Positions 46,299 through 55,447 of a DNA stretch of 64,000 bases are shown here, in pieces; position 1 is the stretch's first letter; each line of letters opens with the position of its first letter. The position numbers and the translations under genes are program-made. Source of the stretch: Halopseudomonas pelagia CL-AP6 (GTDB lineage Bacteria > Pseudomonadota > Gammaproteobacteria > Pseudomonadales > Pseudomonadaceae). The notes below the pieces were generated by a model. The model was not told the origin of the DNA. It did no database searches and was given only the letters and a program-made list of their open reading frames with translations. The stretch covers positions 43,315-107,314 of the forward strand of contig NZ_AROI01000007.1 in assembly GCF_000410875.1 (NCBI RefSeq). The letters are read 5' to 3'.

Positions 46299-49200
46299 TC
46301 AGAACTGCGCCGTCAGGCTCAGTTTCAGCGCGCGGCCGGGGGCCGCGACCGCAGAACGCGAGGTCGGGTCTATGTAGTACTCGTCGGTGAGGTTGCTGCC
46401 GACCAGCTCCAGGGTAAGGTCGTCACGGGGCTGGTAGCTGACGTAGGCGTCGTAGGTGGTGACGCTGCCCCAGGACAGCGGCAGGTTGTAGATCGCCAAC
46501 AGGTTGGTTTCGGCGTTAGCCTTGTAGTCGTCCAGATCGCTGTTTTCGTGTTTGCTGAAATAGGTCGCACGGCTACCCAGTTCGAGCTTGTCATTGAACA
46601 GCCGACCGCCAATATTGAGGTTGGCGGAGTAGCGGGGAATAGCATGGGCAATCAGATAACCGCCCATAAAGCCGTTCTCGACACAGTCGGGTACCGAGCC
46701 AAAGCGAGGATCTGCCAGCACGGCGGAATTCTTGTCGCAGACTTCGTTTTCCAGATTGTAGGCCAGGCTCAGGTCGCCGAAAAAGCCGCCGTTGTCGTAA
46801 CGAGTCTGCAGCTCGATGCCACGCAGGGTCTGTTGTTCTATGTTGTAAAACATGAAATTGTTGCTGCGCTCGATCAGGTTCTTGGTGCGGTGCTGGTAGT
46901 AGGCCAGTTTGATATCCGCAAAGCGTTCGGGGTTGAGCAGCTCGGTCAGGTTGTGCACGTACCCGACCTCGTAGTTGAAGGCGTGCTCTGGTTCCAGGGT
47001 GTAGAAGGGATTGAGCGAGGCGGAGAAACCGATGGTGCTCTCGAACATGCTGGGGTAACGTAAGGCCTCGCTGTAGCGCAGGTACACACGGCTGTTGTCG
47101 GTTACGCGCAGGGCGGCAGAGGCAACTGGGGTCCAGCCGTGACCGTGGCGGGTTTTAGCGGGAGTGGCGATGGCGCTGGTGGTGCCGGTTCCGATAGTGC
47201 AGTCGCCGGTCAGATTGTCGACACTATCCAGCGTGCCGTTCAGGCAAGCGTTGGTATCGCGACTGTAGCGACCTTTGCTGTCAGGCAGCCAGTCGACCCT
47301 GTGAGTTGCGGTATAGGTGGTGCTCAGGTTGGCGATTGCTTCCGCAATCTGCTCCTCGGAGAACCCCCATGTGTCCCGCAGCACATTGGCTGTATCTTCC
47401 CTCCGGGTAGTCATTTCCTCTTCGGTGTAGCTCTCTGTAGTGCGGTAGGTAGCGTTGCGGCTAGTAATGGCATTGGTGCTGATCAGGTTGCCTGCCGCCT
47501 GCTGCTCGGCAAGAAAGTCATCCTTGGCCCAGAACGAGGAGTAGCGCATGCCCAGGTCCAGGGTGAGAAAGTCGGTGGGGCGCCAGTCGAAGTTGAAATT
47601 GAACTCGCGCTCTTCGCGGCGGCCGGCACGCGGAAACATGCGCCAGCCATCATCCACGCCGCCGTATTCGTCGCCTGAGCGCAGCTTTTCGTGCTGATAG
47701 CTACCGCCCAGGGTCAGGTCCAGGCTGCTGGCCAGTTGCAACTGGTTGCTTAGTGTCAGGCCCGTGCGATTCTGGTCGGCGTTGGCCACGGCGGTATTGC
47801 GCAGAACGGGGTCAGTCCAGGTGGCGTAGTTGGGGAAGCCGCCGGCGCTGTAGGTGTCGCTTTCGGTGCGGGTGGTCCAGAGGTTGGCGTAGAGATCTAT
47901 CCAGCGGTTGTCCGGGTTGTACTGGTATTCCATGTTATAGGCTTTGGCATCAACATGGCTGAGGGGCCACTGCACGGCGCCCTTCTCGTCGGCATTGGCC
48001 AGTCGGGTGGGCAAAATCTCGCCATACAGGCTGTCGGTGTCGCGGTAGCCGAAGGTCAGGTTGTGATTGTCGTCGAACTTCCAGCGCGCCTTGAACAACC
48101 AGGACTCCATCTTGCTGGAGGTATTGGGCACCTCATCACCGGGGTGGAAATCCAGGGCCATGGTCTGCGAGTATTCCTGCACCCGCGAGCCGGTGTCTTC
48201 CTGCGAGTAGTAGCCGGCGCCGTTCTTGCCGGAGAAGTAGTTGCCGTGTTCGCGGAAGGCGTAGGCGCCCAGCAGCTCGAACTTCTCCTGCCGGGTGCCG
48301 AGCGCTAGTCGGTAGGCGTGGTCGTTGGTGGAGAGCACTTTGTCGTCGCTGCTGCTCTTGAGGTTGATGCGCAGGGTCGGATCGCTGCTGGGCACGCTCG
48401 GATTCATCGGGAAGCCGGGTACGTCATAGTAATTTTCGCCGCTGCGCAGCTTTGGGATGCGCGGCGAGGTGGTGTTGTTGCCGGCCTCCAGCTTGAACTC
48501 GCCGCCGAAGCTGTCGCCTGCGGCGAGAATGTCATCCACATCGATGGTGCTGGCAACCACGGCACCGCCCACCGAGCTGTTGACGTTGCGTTCGATGTTC
48601 GGCCCCTTGATGACCTTGATGCCGCCGATCAGGTTGGGGTCGATGTAGCTGCGGTTGGACGCGCCGTTGTAGCCGCGCCAGACCGACATGGCCTGTTCGG
48701 TACCGTCGATGGTCAGTGGCACCCGGCCTGGCCCCTGGATGCCGCGAATGTTGGGGTCGAGTGCGCCGCTGTTGCGGGCGTCTCCGGTGTAGACGTTGAG
48801 CATGCCCTTGAATACGTCCGCTGGGTTAGTGCCCTTGTAGCGCTCGATCTGCTGCTTGCCGGAGTAGACGCTGGAGATGTTTTCGTCATAGATCGCGTCG
48901 TAGCCAGCTTCGTCACGGCTGGGCCGGTACAGCGCGGTGCCCTGCACATTCAGCGGCGCCAGTTGAATGGTGCTGGCGTCGGTCTGCGGGCGGTACAGCC
49001 GCCAGGCATCGTCGGCCTGGCGCTGCGCTCTGAGCCCGCTGTTGGCGAGCAGGGTGTCGAGCCCCTGGTCGACGCTGAACCGGCCCTGCAGGCCAGTGCT
49101 TTGCAGGCCATTGGTGAGTGCAGCATCTAGGTAAAGCTCGATGTCGGCTTCCAATGCGAACCGGTTGAGCACTTGATCCAGACCGCCGGCGGGAATGTCG

Positions 49201-49322
49201 AATGACCGGATGGCCGTGCTCTGGGCATGAACCGTCGTGGGTATGGTAACGGCACCGAGGCCAAGGCCCAGGTGCAGGGCTAGCGCCAGAGATGTGTGGC
49301 GTAATGCAAAACCGCGTGGCAT
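46299..49322 (-). CDS. TonB-dependent receptor with STN signalling domain (HphR-like)
   Basis: A 1007-residue outer-membrane receptor. The order is: signal peptide; STN domain (about residues 40-110, DIPAGGLDQVLNRFALEADI) that talks to FecR; plug domain (PNIRGIQGPGRVPLTIDGTEQ and IKVIKGPN); and a barrel ending LKLSLTAQF with terminal Phe. It is long for the family, with large extracellular loops, as expected for a receptor docking a protein partner. It is the first structural gene after fecI-fecR and is followed at 97 bp by the hemophilin gene. Confidence 0.9.
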   Translation of the reverse strand: MPRGFALRHTSLALALHLGLGLGAVTIPTTVHAQSTAIRSFDIPAGGLDQVLNRFALEADIELYLDAALTNGLQSTGLQGRFSVDQGLDTLLANSGLRAQRQADDAWRLYRPQTDASTIQLAPLNVQGTALYRPSRDEAGYDAIYDENISSVYSGKQQIERYKGTNPADVFKGMLNVYTGDARNSGALDPNIRGIQGPGRVPLTIDGTEQAMSVWRGYNGASNRSYIDPNLIGGIKVIKGPNIERNVNSSVGGAVVASTIDVDDILAAGDSFGGEFKLEAGNNTTSPRIPKLRSGENYYDVPGFPMNPSVPSSDPTLRINLKSSSDDKVLSTNDHAYRLALGTRQEKFELLGAYAFREHGNYFSGKNGAGYYSQEDTGSRVQEYSQTMALDFHPGDEVPNTSSKMESWLFKARWKFDDNHNLTFGYRDTDSLYGEILPTRLANADEKGAVQWPLSHVDAKAYNMEYQYNPDNRWIDLYANLWTTRTESDTYSAGGFPNYATWTDPVLRNTAVANADQNRTGLTLSNQLQLASSLDLTLGGSYQHEKLRSGDEYGGVDDGWRMFPRAGRREEREFNFNFDWRPTDFLTLDLGMRYSSFWAKDDFLAEQQAAGNLISTNAITSRNATYRTTESYTEEEMTTRREDTANVLRDTWGFSEEQIAEAIANLSTTYTATHRVDWLPDSKGRYSRDTNACLNGTLDSVDNLTGDCTIGTGTTSAIATPAKTRHGHGWTPVASAALRVTDNSRVYLRYSEALRYPSMFESTIGFSASLNPFYTLEPEHAFNYEVGYVHNLTELLNPERFADIKLAYYQHRTKNLIERSNNFMFYNIEQQTLRGIELQTRYDNGGFFGDLSLAYNLENEVCDKNSAVLADPRFGSVPDCVENGFMGGYLIAHAIPRYSANLNIGGRLFNDKLELGSRATYFSKHENSDLDDYKANAETNLLAIYNLPLSWGSVTTYDAYVSYQPRDDLTLELVGSNLTDEYYIDPTSRSAVAAPGRALKLSLTAQF

Positions 49323-49429
49323 GGGTTTCCCTATCTCGTTGTGTTGGTAGTGTTTCCCTGTACACCGAACGAGAGACCAAAAACCATAATGCGAATGCGA
49401 AATATTTGTATTTAAGCTTTGCTAAGGGC

Positions 49430-50377
49430 TCAGACCGCTTCGATGCTGACCCAGTAGCGGCTGAAGTAGCGAACCCGAACCGGCAGCGCCTGCGGCAGGC
49501 GAGCCAAGGTGGCGTCGGTATCGTGCAGAGAAAACACACCAGTGATCTGCAGCGACGCCAACGCCGGATCAATACGCAAGATACCTGCGCGGTAGCGATC
49601 CAGTTCGGCGATAAAGCGGGTCAGCGGCAAGCGTTCGGCCACCAGTTTGCCTTCGGTCCAAGCTTGCCTGTTGAGATCGGCGCGCTGCGGTGCCTGAATC
49701 AGGTGGCGGGAAAAGCGGCTGGCTTCACCGGCGCTGAGGCTGGTGCCGACGCCGGTTGCTCGCAGAGGTTCAACGCGGGCACTGCCTCGAAACACTGCCA
49801 GCTCTGTGTCTTGGTCATACTGCCGTAAGCTGAAGCGCGCGCTTATTGGTCTGATCGCACCATCACGGCAGCGTAGTAGCAAGGGGCGGGAGTTGCTGCT
49901 GCTATCGACCAGTAGCTCGCCCTGCAGCAAGTGCAGCTCTTGTCCGCTGGCGCCAGGATAGATATCCAGGCTGGTCGCGGTATTGAGGAACAGGCGGGTA
50001 CCGTCAGCTAACTGCAGCTGGCGGATTTCACCAGTGGCAGTGCGCTCATCGGCGGTGAGTGGTTGCCACTGATCTCGGCTGCCCATTGCAGCGAGCCCGG
50101 CACCGCCGCAGACTAGCCCGGCGAGGGCAAGTACTTGCCGTCGTGACAGGTCGGTACGGCGAGCGAGAATGCGACTGGCACTGTCGGCGGGTACGCCATC
50201 GAAGCGGGTTTGCAACTGCTGCAATTGCTGCCAGGCATATTCATGCGCCGGGTCGGCTTCGCGCCATTGAGCACAGGCACGGCGGTCCTGCTCCGTAGCA
50301 TTATCGGACCATAGTCGCGCCATCCAGATAGCCGCCTGCCTGATCTGCTCGGCAGATAGTCGTCGGGCGCCCTTCAC
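49430..50377 (-). CDS. FecR family anti-sigma/signal transducer
   Basis: A 315-residue protein: N-terminal cytoplasmic DUF4880-type helix bundle (residues 1-65, WMARLWSDN), a single membrane helix near residues 80-100 with a twin-arginine start LSRRQVLALAGLV, then the periplasmic FecR domain (LADGTRLFLNTATSLDI, LLQGELLVDSS). It relays receptor occupancy to the sigma factor encoded just upstream (4-bp overlap). Confidence 0.9.
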   Translation of the reverse strand: MKGARRLSAEQIRQAAIWMARLWSDNATEQDRRACAQWREADPAHEYAWQQLQQLQTRFDGVPADSASRILARRTDLSRRQVLALAGLVCGGAGLAAMGSRDQWQPLTADERTATGEIRQLQLADGTRLFLNTATSLDIYPGASGQELHLLQGELLVDSSSNSRPLLLRCRDGAIRPISARFSLRQYDQDTELAVFRGSARVEPLRATGVGTSLSAGEASRFSRHLIQAPQRADLNRQAWTEGKLVAERLPLTRFIAELDRYRAGILRIDPALASLQITGVFSLHDTDATLARLPQALPVRVRYFSRYWVSIEAV

Positions 50378-50892
50378 TGCTCCATCTCCAGCGCTGCCAG
50401 CAGACAGGCTTGTAGTGCGCAGGCAACGTACTTTTCTACCGAGGACACGGAAACACCCAACTGCTCAGCAATCTCGCGGTAGCTGAGGCCATCCAGACGC
50501 CGCATCAGCAGGGCGCGGCGCACATTGATCGGTAGGCCGTGCAGCAGACGGTCGATAGTTATCAAGGCCTCAACGGTCTGTGCATGTGTTTCCGGCGAGG
50601 GATGTACGGCTTCGGGCTGGTGCCCCAGCTCTTCAAGGTAGGCATTCTCAATTCGCCGTCGCCGGTAGAGGTCGATCATCAATCCCTTGGCGATGCGCGT
50701 CATATAGCCCCGCGAGTTATCGAGAGGAGGCAGCTTGCCGCTGGTTAGCAGACGTAGGTAGGTATCTTGTACCAGATCGGCAGCGCTGTGGGAGCAGCCG
50801 AGGCGTCGCTGTAAAAAACCGGACAGCCAGCTGTGATGCTCGCGGTAGAGCATATCCATTTGCTGCTGTACAGAGGGGTCGCGAGCGGTCAT
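50374..50892 (-). CDS. FecI-type ECF sigma factor
   Basis: A 172-residue ECF sigma factor. Region 2 has AADLVQDTYLRLL and region 4 has GLSYREIAEQLGVSVSSVEKYV. It is the first gene of the hemophilin/Slam operon, expected to transcribe the receptor gene once FecR signals. A Fur-box match lies about 30 bp upstream. Confidence 0.93.
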   Translation of the reverse strand: MTARDPSVQQQMDMLYREHHSWLSGFLQRRLGCSHSAADLVQDTYLRLLTSGKLPPLDNSRGYMTRIAKGLMIDLYRRRRIENAYLEELGHQPEAVHPSPETHAQTVEALITIDRLLHGLPINVRRALLMRRLDGLSYREIAEQLGVSVSSVEKYVACALQACLLAALEMEQ

Positions 50893-50919
50893 GGGTAACG
50901 GGTCCGTGGTAGAACTAGC

Positions 50920-50938
50920 AAATGAGAATCGTTACTAT
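50920..50938 (-). promoter_or_regulatory. Fur box for the minus-strand sigma gene
   Basis: The 19 bases starting gcaaatgagaatcgttact (±1 base) match the GATAATGATAATCATTATC consensus at 13 positions. It lies about 28 bp upstream of the fecI start at 50892. Confidence 0.65.
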
Positions 50939-51020
50939 TTATGCTGGGCGATCATGCGCTGTCTGTCAATCCCTGCGCTGGCGGAAGGTTGGTACTTGAC
51001 AGCACGGCGAGAGTTATTGC

Positions 51021-51039
51021 GATAATGATAACTATTCCG
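51021..51039 (+). promoter_or_regulatory. Fur box for the plus-strand sigma gene
   Basis: gataatgataactattccg matches the 19-bp Fur consensus at 14 positions, the first eleven in a row. It lies about 100 bp upstream of the second fecI start. Confidence 0.7.
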
Positions 51040-51139
51040 TTTTGTTGTTTGTTCTTGTTTCCGTGCATGGTCGATCAGGCTGTGCGTTGTCGGAGGTTCT
51101 TGTGTCCAGCCATACCCCTGTACTGTTGGTAGGTCGTCT

Positions 51140-51694
51140 GTGACTGATAGGTCTGGGCCGCTTGGCGCGTCTGATTTCAACGGACTGAGGTCCGAGCTAC
51201 GGCGCTTTTTGGGCAAGCGCATGAACAATGCAGCCGACGCCGATGATCTGGCGCAGGACGTGTTCGTCCGTTGGCTGGACAGCGCCACGTCAACGCCAGT
51301 GCAGCAGTCCCGCCCATTGTTGTTTCGCATTGCACGCAATCTCATGGTAGATCACTGGCGTCGCCAGCAAGTGCGTGGTGGCAGCGGTCTGGTAGAGCTG
51401 GATGAGCATGAAGCAGAGTTGGATGATGCACTACAGACAGAGGGGCCGCTGGCGATGGTAGAGCAGCAGCAACGCTTGCATATGCTTGCTGAGGCATTGG
51501 AAAATCTGCCTCCTAAACGTAAACAGGCTTTTGTGCTGCACAAGTTCGACGGCTTGTCGCAGGCGGCGGTGGCTCGGCAGATGGGGATTTCATTGAGCAT
51601 GGTGGAAAAGCACATTGCGCTGGCAATGCTGCACTGCAAGCGCCATGCGCAGTCCCGACTTCACCAGGGAGCTGAGCATGCTACACAGCGTTGA
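51140..51694 (+). CDS. Second FecI-type ECF sigma factor
   Basis: A 184-residue ECF sigma factor beginning with GTG 51140. Region 2 carries NNAADADDLAQDVFVRWLD, and region 4 has GLSQAAVARQMGISLSMVEKH. It diverges from the first fecI across a shared 247-bp Fur-controlled region. It overlaps fecR2 by 17 bp. Confidence 0.92.
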   Translation: MTDRSGPLGASDFNGLRSELRRFLGKRMNNAADADDLAQDVFVRWLDSATSTPVQQSRPLLFRIARNLMVDHWRRQQVRGGSGLVELDEHEAELDDALQTEGPLAMVEQQQRLHMLAEALENLPPKRKQAFVLHKFDGLSQAAVARQMGISLSMVEKHIALAMLHCKRHAQSRLHQGAEHATQR

Positions 51695-52658
51695 ACGGCC
51701 CCGGATTGACATTGATGAGCAAGCTGCAGACTGGTTTGCCCGCCGTTGTGGCGAGCGCTTCACCGAGTCTGACGAGGTGCAATTCCAGCATTGGCTGAAG
51801 GCTGATACAGCTCACGCCCAGGCCTTTTCTGATCTCGAACTGCTGTGGGATGACATGAACCTGATTGAGTCGCCCCATGCTGCAGTGCCATCTTCTCGGC
51901 GGGCTGCGGTGGTGCCGCTGCAGCAGCACTGGCCGCATAAGCTGCTCGCCATGGCCGCCAGCGTATTGCTGCTGGTTGGGCTGCTGTCATTTGTGCTGCT
52001 GGTTGAACGGCCGCAGTTGGAATTGGCGGCGCAGGCAGATCCAGGGCAGTTGCACGAGCTTGCGCTCGCCGATGGCAGCCATGTCACCCTGAATATGGGC
52101 TCGCGCGTCGAGGTGCGTTATTTTGAAGATAGTCGCGAGGTGACGCTGTTGGAAGGCGAGGCGTTTTTTTCGGTGGCAACTGATGCGCGGCGTCCGTTCC
52201 TGATTCAGGCGGGCGCCGGTCGAGTCAGAGTGGTGGGTACGCGTTTCAACGTTCGGCTGAGCGAGGATGTGCTCAATGTGGCAGTAGAGCAGGGTAAGGT
52301 CTTAGTAGATGCTGGTGCTGCCAGTATGCCGCCGGTGCTGTTGTCCACCGGCGAAGTGGTACAGGCGGACTATTTGCATGGCCAGCAGCAGATCAGCCGC
52401 GTTGCGCCCGACGGAGTGGCCAGTTGGCGTAATGGTCAACTGATCTTCCACGAACGTTCACTGGCTCAATTGCTGCAGGAACTGTCGCGCTATCTGGGTA
52501 AGCCGGTTGAACTCACTGATGCGAATCTGGCTGAGCGCAAGCTCTCTGGCAGCCTGGATATCTATCAGCCGCAAGATTTTCTGACATCACTGCCGTTGCT
52601 GTTGCCGGTCCGTGTGGATACGGCCGAGGATGGCAGTGTGTCTGTTAACGCGTTGTGA
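51678..52658 (+). CDS. Second FecR family anti-sigma factor
   Basis: A 326-residue protein: N-terminal DUF4880 (QAADWFARRCGERFTESDE), a membrane helix at about residues 92-112 (LLAMAASVLLLVGLLSFVLL), and a periplasmic FecR domain with DGSHVTLNMGSRVEV, LLEGEAFFSVA and VGTRFNVR. ATG 51678 has AGGGAG at good distance; the longer frame from 51615 lies in fecI2. It pairs with the receptor downstream. Confidence 0.92.
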   Translation: MLHSVERPRIDIDEQAADWFARRCGERFTESDEVQFQHWLKADTAHAQAFSDLELLWDDMNLIESPHAAVPSSRRAAVVPLQQHWPHKLLAMAASVLLLVGLLSFVLLVERPQLELAAQADPGQLHELALADGSHVTLNMGSRVEVRYFEDSREVTLLEGEAFFSVATDARRPFLIQAGAGRVRVVGTRFNVRLSEDVLNVAVEQGKVLVDAGAASMPPVLLSTGEVVQADYLHGQQQISRVAPDGVASWRNGQLIFHERSLAQLLQELSRYLGKPVELTDANLAERKLSGSLDIYQPQDFLTSLPLLLPVRVDTAEDGSVSVNAL

Positions 52659-52683
52659 CCCCTGTTCCTTACACAGTCAAATC

Positions 52684-52706
52684 TAAATGAAAATATTTTT
52701 CATTTA
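52684..52706. promoter_or_regulatory. Perfect inverted repeat upstream of the second receptor
   Basis: Two 10-bp arms (taaatgaaaa / ttttcattta) around a 3-bp centre, 72 bp before the receptor ATG. It is AT-rich and overlaps the zone where a FecI-dependent promoter or another Fur site is expected. Confidence 0.5.
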
Positions 52707-52777
52707 GGAGGTGTGGCTTTCTCGTTCTGTTGCGTTCTCTGGATGTAAGCAATTGAGCATGGCATCAGGAGAGCACG

Positions 52778-55288
52778 ATGAGCATTCGCAATACCCGATT
52801 TAGTTTATCCCGTCTGGCGCTGGCCGGGCTGCTGGTCAGTGGCAGCCTGCAGGCGGCGCCGGTTGCCTTGAGTCTACCGGCTCAGCCACTCGCCGCCTCG
52901 CTAACTGAGTTGGCGCGGCAAAGTGGTATGCAGGTGTTGTTCGACGGGTCGCTGATCCGTCAGGTACAAGCGCCAGCGCTCGCGGGGGAGTATGAACCGG
53001 TTGATGCGCTACGCCTGCTGCTGCAGGGCTCTGGCTTTGAAATGGTGCCATCTGCACAGGGTTACGTTATTCGTCCGTTGGCAGAGGGCGGCAATGGCAT
53101 TACCCTGCAGGCGCTGACCGTAGTGGGCAACGGTTCACAGGTCAATTCGAGCAACGTAGGCCGATCCACTCTGACGCGGACAGACATTGAGCGGCAGCAG
53201 GCCAACAATGTGCCTGCATTGTTGCAGACCCTGCCTGGCGTCAATATGGGCGGTTCGGTCAAGCCCGGTGGCCAGACGTTGAATATTTGGGGGTTAGGGG
53301 ACGCAGAAGATGTGCCTTTCACCCTGGATGGTGCACAGAAAAGCGGTTTTGAGCGCTACCAGCAAGGCACCATTTTTATTGAGCCGGAGCTGATCAAAAG
53401 CATCGAGGTGGAGAAGGGGCCGCACTCGGTGTTCAGCGGCAACGGTGGTTTTGGCGGCACGGTACACATGGAGACCCGTGACGCCGCCGATATGTTGGAA
53501 GAGGGTCGCAACACGGGCGCCTTGGTCAAGTACGGTTACCAGAGCAACGATCAGCAGCAGACATACAGTGGCGCCGTTTATGGCCGCACCGATGACGCTC
53601 GTCTGGATGGTCTGATCTATCTCAGTCAGCGTGACAGCAACGATATCAAGCTGGCAGGCCACATCGATCAGGATGAGGGCTATCTCTATCCCAAGCGCTA
53701 CCCCTTTACCGCCCAGGATCAGGACTCGGTGCTGATCAAGGGCAATTTCCATCCTACGCTGGAACACAGCTTCGGACTGACCTACAGCCGCACCAAGAGT
53801 GAGCTGCGTTCGTCTTTCAGTGCGGTGACCTTTCTGGTGCCCAGCAAGTGGTCGATTGATCGTTACGGCAGCCTGGAAGCGGCGATGAACCGCTTGCTGT
53901 CGAACCGTGAGCTGGTGGATACCACCTGGGCTGGTAAGTATCAGTTTCAGCCCACCGACAACCCGCTGATTGACCTGGAAATCACTTATTCGCTGTCCGA
54001 TACCGAACAGACCGATACGCGTGATGACGACGCCAGTTATAGCTCCACCACCGGCGGTAAGTACATCAACACCGAATACCGCGACAAGGTGCTGGAGGCG
54101 CGCAATATCAGCCTGTTTAATACTGGTCCGCTGGAGCACGAAGTGACCGTCGGCGCGCAGTGGCGCGAACATACCCGTGATGTAATCATGTATTTGCCGA
54201 CCTTCGACAGCAACCCTGAGTACAACTATGGTTGGTATCAACCGCATTTCATGCCCGCCGGTGAGCAGGAAACGCGCAGCGCCTATGTGCAGGACGCTAT
54301 CACCCTGGGTGACGTGACTATTACGCCGTCGCTGCGTTTCGATCATGTGCGTAATCAGGGTGAGCGCAATCTGGCCGAGCGTTACAACAATCCGGATATG
54401 AATCATGATTATCGTGCACAGACCTACTCTGGCTGGTCACCGCGGCTGGCGGTGTTCTGGCACGCAACCGATCAACTTGGGCTGTTCTTCGATTACGCCA
54501 AAACCTGGCGCGCGCCAGTACTGGATGAACAGTATGAAGTGCAGAGTAGCTCCACCTTTGGCGGTACGAGTCGTGATCTGGATGCCGAAAAGATTCGTGG
54601 GCTGCGGGCCGGTGCAGTCGTCAGTCTGCCCGAGTTAATCGTCAGTGGTGACAACCTGCAGGTCAGGGCCACGGCGTACCATAACAAGATCGAAGATGAG
54701 ATCTTCAAGTTCCGTTCGGTAGCCTGCGCAGCGCAAGCCGAGAATGGTGGTTCGATTGCCGACAACTGTGGCGATCTACTGCCGCTGTCCAACTATCGCA
54801 ATCTGGAAGGCGCGACCATTCGCGGTTTTGAAGTGGAAAGTTTCTATGATAATCGTCGTCTCTTCGCCAGTCTGTCCTACTCCTGGATGGAGGGTAGACA
54901 CAAGGGTGCCTACAGTAACCCTTGGGCAAAGGATGTATGGGCGCGGGATATTCAGCCGGTCAAATGGGTCGCGATGTTGGGTGTAAAGATCCCGCAGATT
55001 GACGTGAACCTGGGCTGGCAGGGCGAGTTCGTACGCAAGTCGGATCGTCTGCCTAGCGACTTGTACGATGGTAGCGGCGAGGTCTACTGGAACCACTACG
55101 GCAACGACAGTTACGACGTTCACCGGCTGTTCGCCGATTGGGCGCCGCAGCGTGGTGCGCTCAAGAATGTCAGCGCCAACCTGACCGTAGACAACGTGCT
55201 GAACCGCTTTTATCGCCCGGCGCTGTCTGGTGACAACGCCTACTCACAGGGCCGTAACGCCAAGCTGAGCGTGAGTTACCGCTTCTGA
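52778..55288 (+). CDS. TonB-dependent receptor with STN domain (heme/hemoglobin-receptor-like)
   Basis: An 836-residue receptor: signal peptide to about residue 26, STN domain (LPAQPLAASLTELARQSGMQ; VDALRLLLQGSGF), plug with NVPALLQTLPGVNMGG, PFTLDGAQ and SIEVEKGPHSVFSGN, then a 22-strand type barrel ending LSVSYRF. The plug pattern GPHSVFSGNGGFGGTVHMET resembles the hemoglobin/transferrin receptor class. It is co-directional with fecI2-fecR2. No dedicated TonB is on this side, so it may use the one from the neighbouring operon. Confidence 0.88.
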   Translation: MSIRNTRFSLSRLALAGLLVSGSLQAAPVALSLPAQPLAASLTELARQSGMQVLFDGSLIRQVQAPALAGEYEPVDALRLLLQGSGFEMVPSAQGYVIRPLAEGGNGITLQALTVVGNGSQVNSSNVGRSTLTRTDIERQQANNVPALLQTLPGVNMGGSVKPGGQTLNIWGLGDAEDVPFTLDGAQKSGFERYQQGTIFIEPELIKSIEVEKGPHSVFSGNGGFGGTVHMETRDAADMLEEGRNTGALVKYGYQSNDQQQTYSGAVYGRTDDARLDGLIYLSQRDSNDIKLAGHIDQDEGYLYPKRYPFTAQDQDSVLIKGNFHPTLEHSFGLTYSRTKSELRSSFSAVTFLVPSKWSIDRYGSLEAAMNRLLSNRELVDTTWAGKYQFQPTDNPLIDLEITYSLSDTEQTDTRDDDASYSSTTGGKYINTEYRDKVLEARNISLFNTGPLEHEVTVGAQWREHTRDVIMYLPTFDSNPEYNYGWYQPHFMPAGEQETRSAYVQDAITLGDVTITPSLRFDHVRNQGERNLAERYNNPDMNHDYRAQTYSGWSPRLAVFWHATDQLGLFFDYAKTWRAPVLDEQYEVQSSSTFGGTSRDLDAEKIRGLRAGAVVSLPELIVSGDNLQVRATAYHNKIEDEIFKFRSVACAAQAENGGSIADNCGDLLPLSNYRNLEGATIRGFEVESFYDNRRLFASLSYSWMEGRHKGAYSNPWAKDVWARDIQPVKWVAMLGVKIPQIDVNLGWQGEFVRKSDRLPSDLYDGSGEVYWNHYGNDSYDVHRLFADWAPQRGALKNVSANLTVDNVLNRFYRPALSGDNAYSQGRNAKLSVSYRF

Positions 55289-55323
55289 TTCAGCGGTATC
55301 GGCTGAGTCTGCTCTGCTCTGCT

Positions 55324-55343
55324 CTGCGCTGCCGGTAGCGCAG
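55324..55343 (+). repeat. Hairpin and ctctg repeats after the receptor gene
   Basis: Arms ctgcgct / agcgcag around a 6-base loop, preceded by several tandem gctct units. There is no T-run, so termination is uncertain. Confidence 0.4.
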
Positions 55344-55447
55344 GGCAGGATGGTCTGTGGTGCTTATCTATTGACGATCTGTACCTGTACTCCTTGGTTC
55401 CTTCCTGACTACCATGACCATCCATTAACTGCATCGAGTAGCCATGC

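Noticed and set aside
48318..49130. A 270-codon plus-strand open frame inside the first receptor gene
   Set aside because: Val/Ala/Gly-rich shadow of the STN and plug region, no start context.
53294..54406. A 370-codon minus-strand open frame inside the second receptor gene
   Set aside because: Antisense to a receptor with clear plug and barrel motifs; composition typical of a shadow frame.
55300..55345. Short tandem ctctg repeats considered as a CRISPR-like array
   Set aside because: Units are five bases with no spacers; no cas genes.
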